The notes under the pieces: model-generated | Seen by the model: only the letters and a program-made list of their open reading frames with translations | Told to the model about the DNA's origin: nothing | Databases searched by the model: none | Translations under genes and position numbers: made by a program | In this document: positions 63,327 through 64,000 of the stretch, piece after piece | Position numbering within the stretch: the stretch's first letter is position 1 | How the letters are laid out: each line of letters starts with the position of its first letter | Assembly (NCBI RefSeq): GCF_006439395.2 | Contig: NZ_CP083950.1 | Span: 248,001-312,000, forward strand | From: Mesorhizobium sp. B4-1-4 | GTDB lineage: Bacteria; Pseudomonadota; Alphaproteobacteria; Rhizobiales; Rhizobiaceae | Reading direction: 5' to 3' | Length of the DNA: 64,000 nucleotides

Positions 63327-64000
63327 AGTTACGCATTCCGCGACGGCGGCTACATTATTCCAATCTTTTCAACAGGCTAAAAATCTGACGGCATTTTTGA
63401 CGGTATTGAGTGGACCATCAATGTTATTTTTGCTTTAATATCAAATATATAGGAGACTTGTTGATGATCGAGTGGGAATGATTTGGGGCCTTCGCGCACT
63501 ATCGCGTGCTATCGGAATACCCCTACAAACGACTGATTTAATAAGCAGAAATCTTCGCCCATCGATCGCGAACGATCGCGTGCAAAAGGACCGTTCTGAC
63601 GTCTTTTTGACGGTACCGTTTTCTTGGCGCGCCAAAATCGAAAAAGTGCCTTTTCATTGGGAATCACCAGCTGCGTTTCCCGTGGATGTGTTCCATGCTG
63701 GCAGCCATCCTTTAGCGGCCAGGGCCGGATCGCCAGCTTCAATGGCCAGCGGAATACCGTCGAACATGATCTTCATGTCCTCGAGCTCCGCCGAAATCTC
63801 ATTGCGCTTGCCGTTGCAGTCCGGGCGTCGATTCGCCCAGCTTATTGCGGTACCCACGCCACTGGGTTATTTTAACAGTTGATTGGGTGCGGCATCTGCC
63901 AGCCATCGCGGATGCCTTTCGTGCCTTGCCGTTTCGGCGGATGTGAAGTCTTTAACGGACCGCGGCGTCACGAGCTGTGTCTTGTGACCCGACAGGTCAC
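63327..64000. other. Right end of the window, no firm gene
   Basis: An AT-rich patch (63360-63465) precedes an AGGAG and a five-codon ORF at 63464; overlapping frames follow on both strands, among them a 67-codon minus-strand frame (63654-63857, GTG start). None shows homology I can name. A promoter or a degraded gene is possible. Confidence 0.4.

Noticed and set aside
63472..63882. Plus-strand frame of 136 codons at the right end
   Set aside because: Composition and residues look random, overlapping frames exist on the other strand; no homology.
1..64000. CRISPR arrays, tRNA/rRNA genes, insertion sequences, integrase or att sites
   Set aside because: I looked for direct-repeat arrays, tRNA-like segments and transposase motifs and saw none that I could support.

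Overview
The window reads as GC-rich alphaproteobacterial DNA of the order Rhizobiales. A Mesorhizobium-like host is my best guess, from the gene content and the style of the conjugation genes; no rRNA or housekeeping marker is present to prove it. It falls into three parts: a catabolic and transport region (1-26.3 kb), the core of an integrative conjugative element (ICE) or conjugative plasmid (27-35 kb and 46.7-58.7 kb), and a dense conflict/immunity island inserted between relaxase and coupling protein (35.1-46.2 kb). A short accessory tail follows (58.9-64 kb). No integrase, replication gene, tRNA or att site was seen, so the ends of the element lie outside the window.

Catabolic region. 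An oligopeptide-type ABC transporter (substrate-binding protein, fused double ATPase, two permeases) is followed by two DapA-family lyases, an enolase-superfamily dehydratase, a FadR-type GntR regulator, a Gfo/Idh/MocA oxidoreductase, three flavoenzymes, a polar-amino-acid ABC transporter, an aldehyde dehydrogenase, an Ldh2-family imine reductase candidate and a proline-racemase-family enzyme. Together these resemble the enzyme classes used for 3- and 4-hydroxyproline or related cyclic amino acids. Four near-identical sites (consensus RYTACCGNTWAYM) sit in the four promoter regions of this block, including the regulator's own, and probably form its regulon. A separate sugar ABC transporter with a PfkB kinase and a divergent HutC-type regulator completes the region.

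Conjugation core. An ArdC-like antirestriction protein, DUF2958, ParB-like and DUF736 proteins, an excisionase-like HTH protein, TraF peptidase, a lytic transglycosylase with a frameshifted tail, and a VirD2-like relaxase form the processing half. TraG, a CopG-like protein, TrbB-C-D-E-J-L-F-G-I and DUF2274 form the mating-pair half. TrbK is not visible.

Conflict island. On the minus strand, four genes coupled by ATGA overlaps encode a TIR-TGT fusion, an OGG-like glycosylase, a QueC-like synthase and a small TIR protein with a six-glycine N-terminus. A SLATT membrane protein and a ThsB-like TIR protein follow directly. QueC, TGT and OGG are the ancillary enzymes of type IV CBASS, but no CD-NTase is present; TIR domains take its place. 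A PfkB-deoxyribosyltransferase-like fusion lies upstream, and a divergent TPR protein, a TIR/pYEATS pair, a pentapeptide-repeat/TIR-like protein and a patatin phospholipase surround it. I regard the TIR-TGT/OGG/QueC/polyGly-TIR/SLATT/TIR cluster as the candidate undescribed system of this window.

Tail. A MACPF-like pore-former gene of lower GC content sits just after the trb operon. It is followed by a possible HEPN protein, a frameshifted gene and weak small ORFs.
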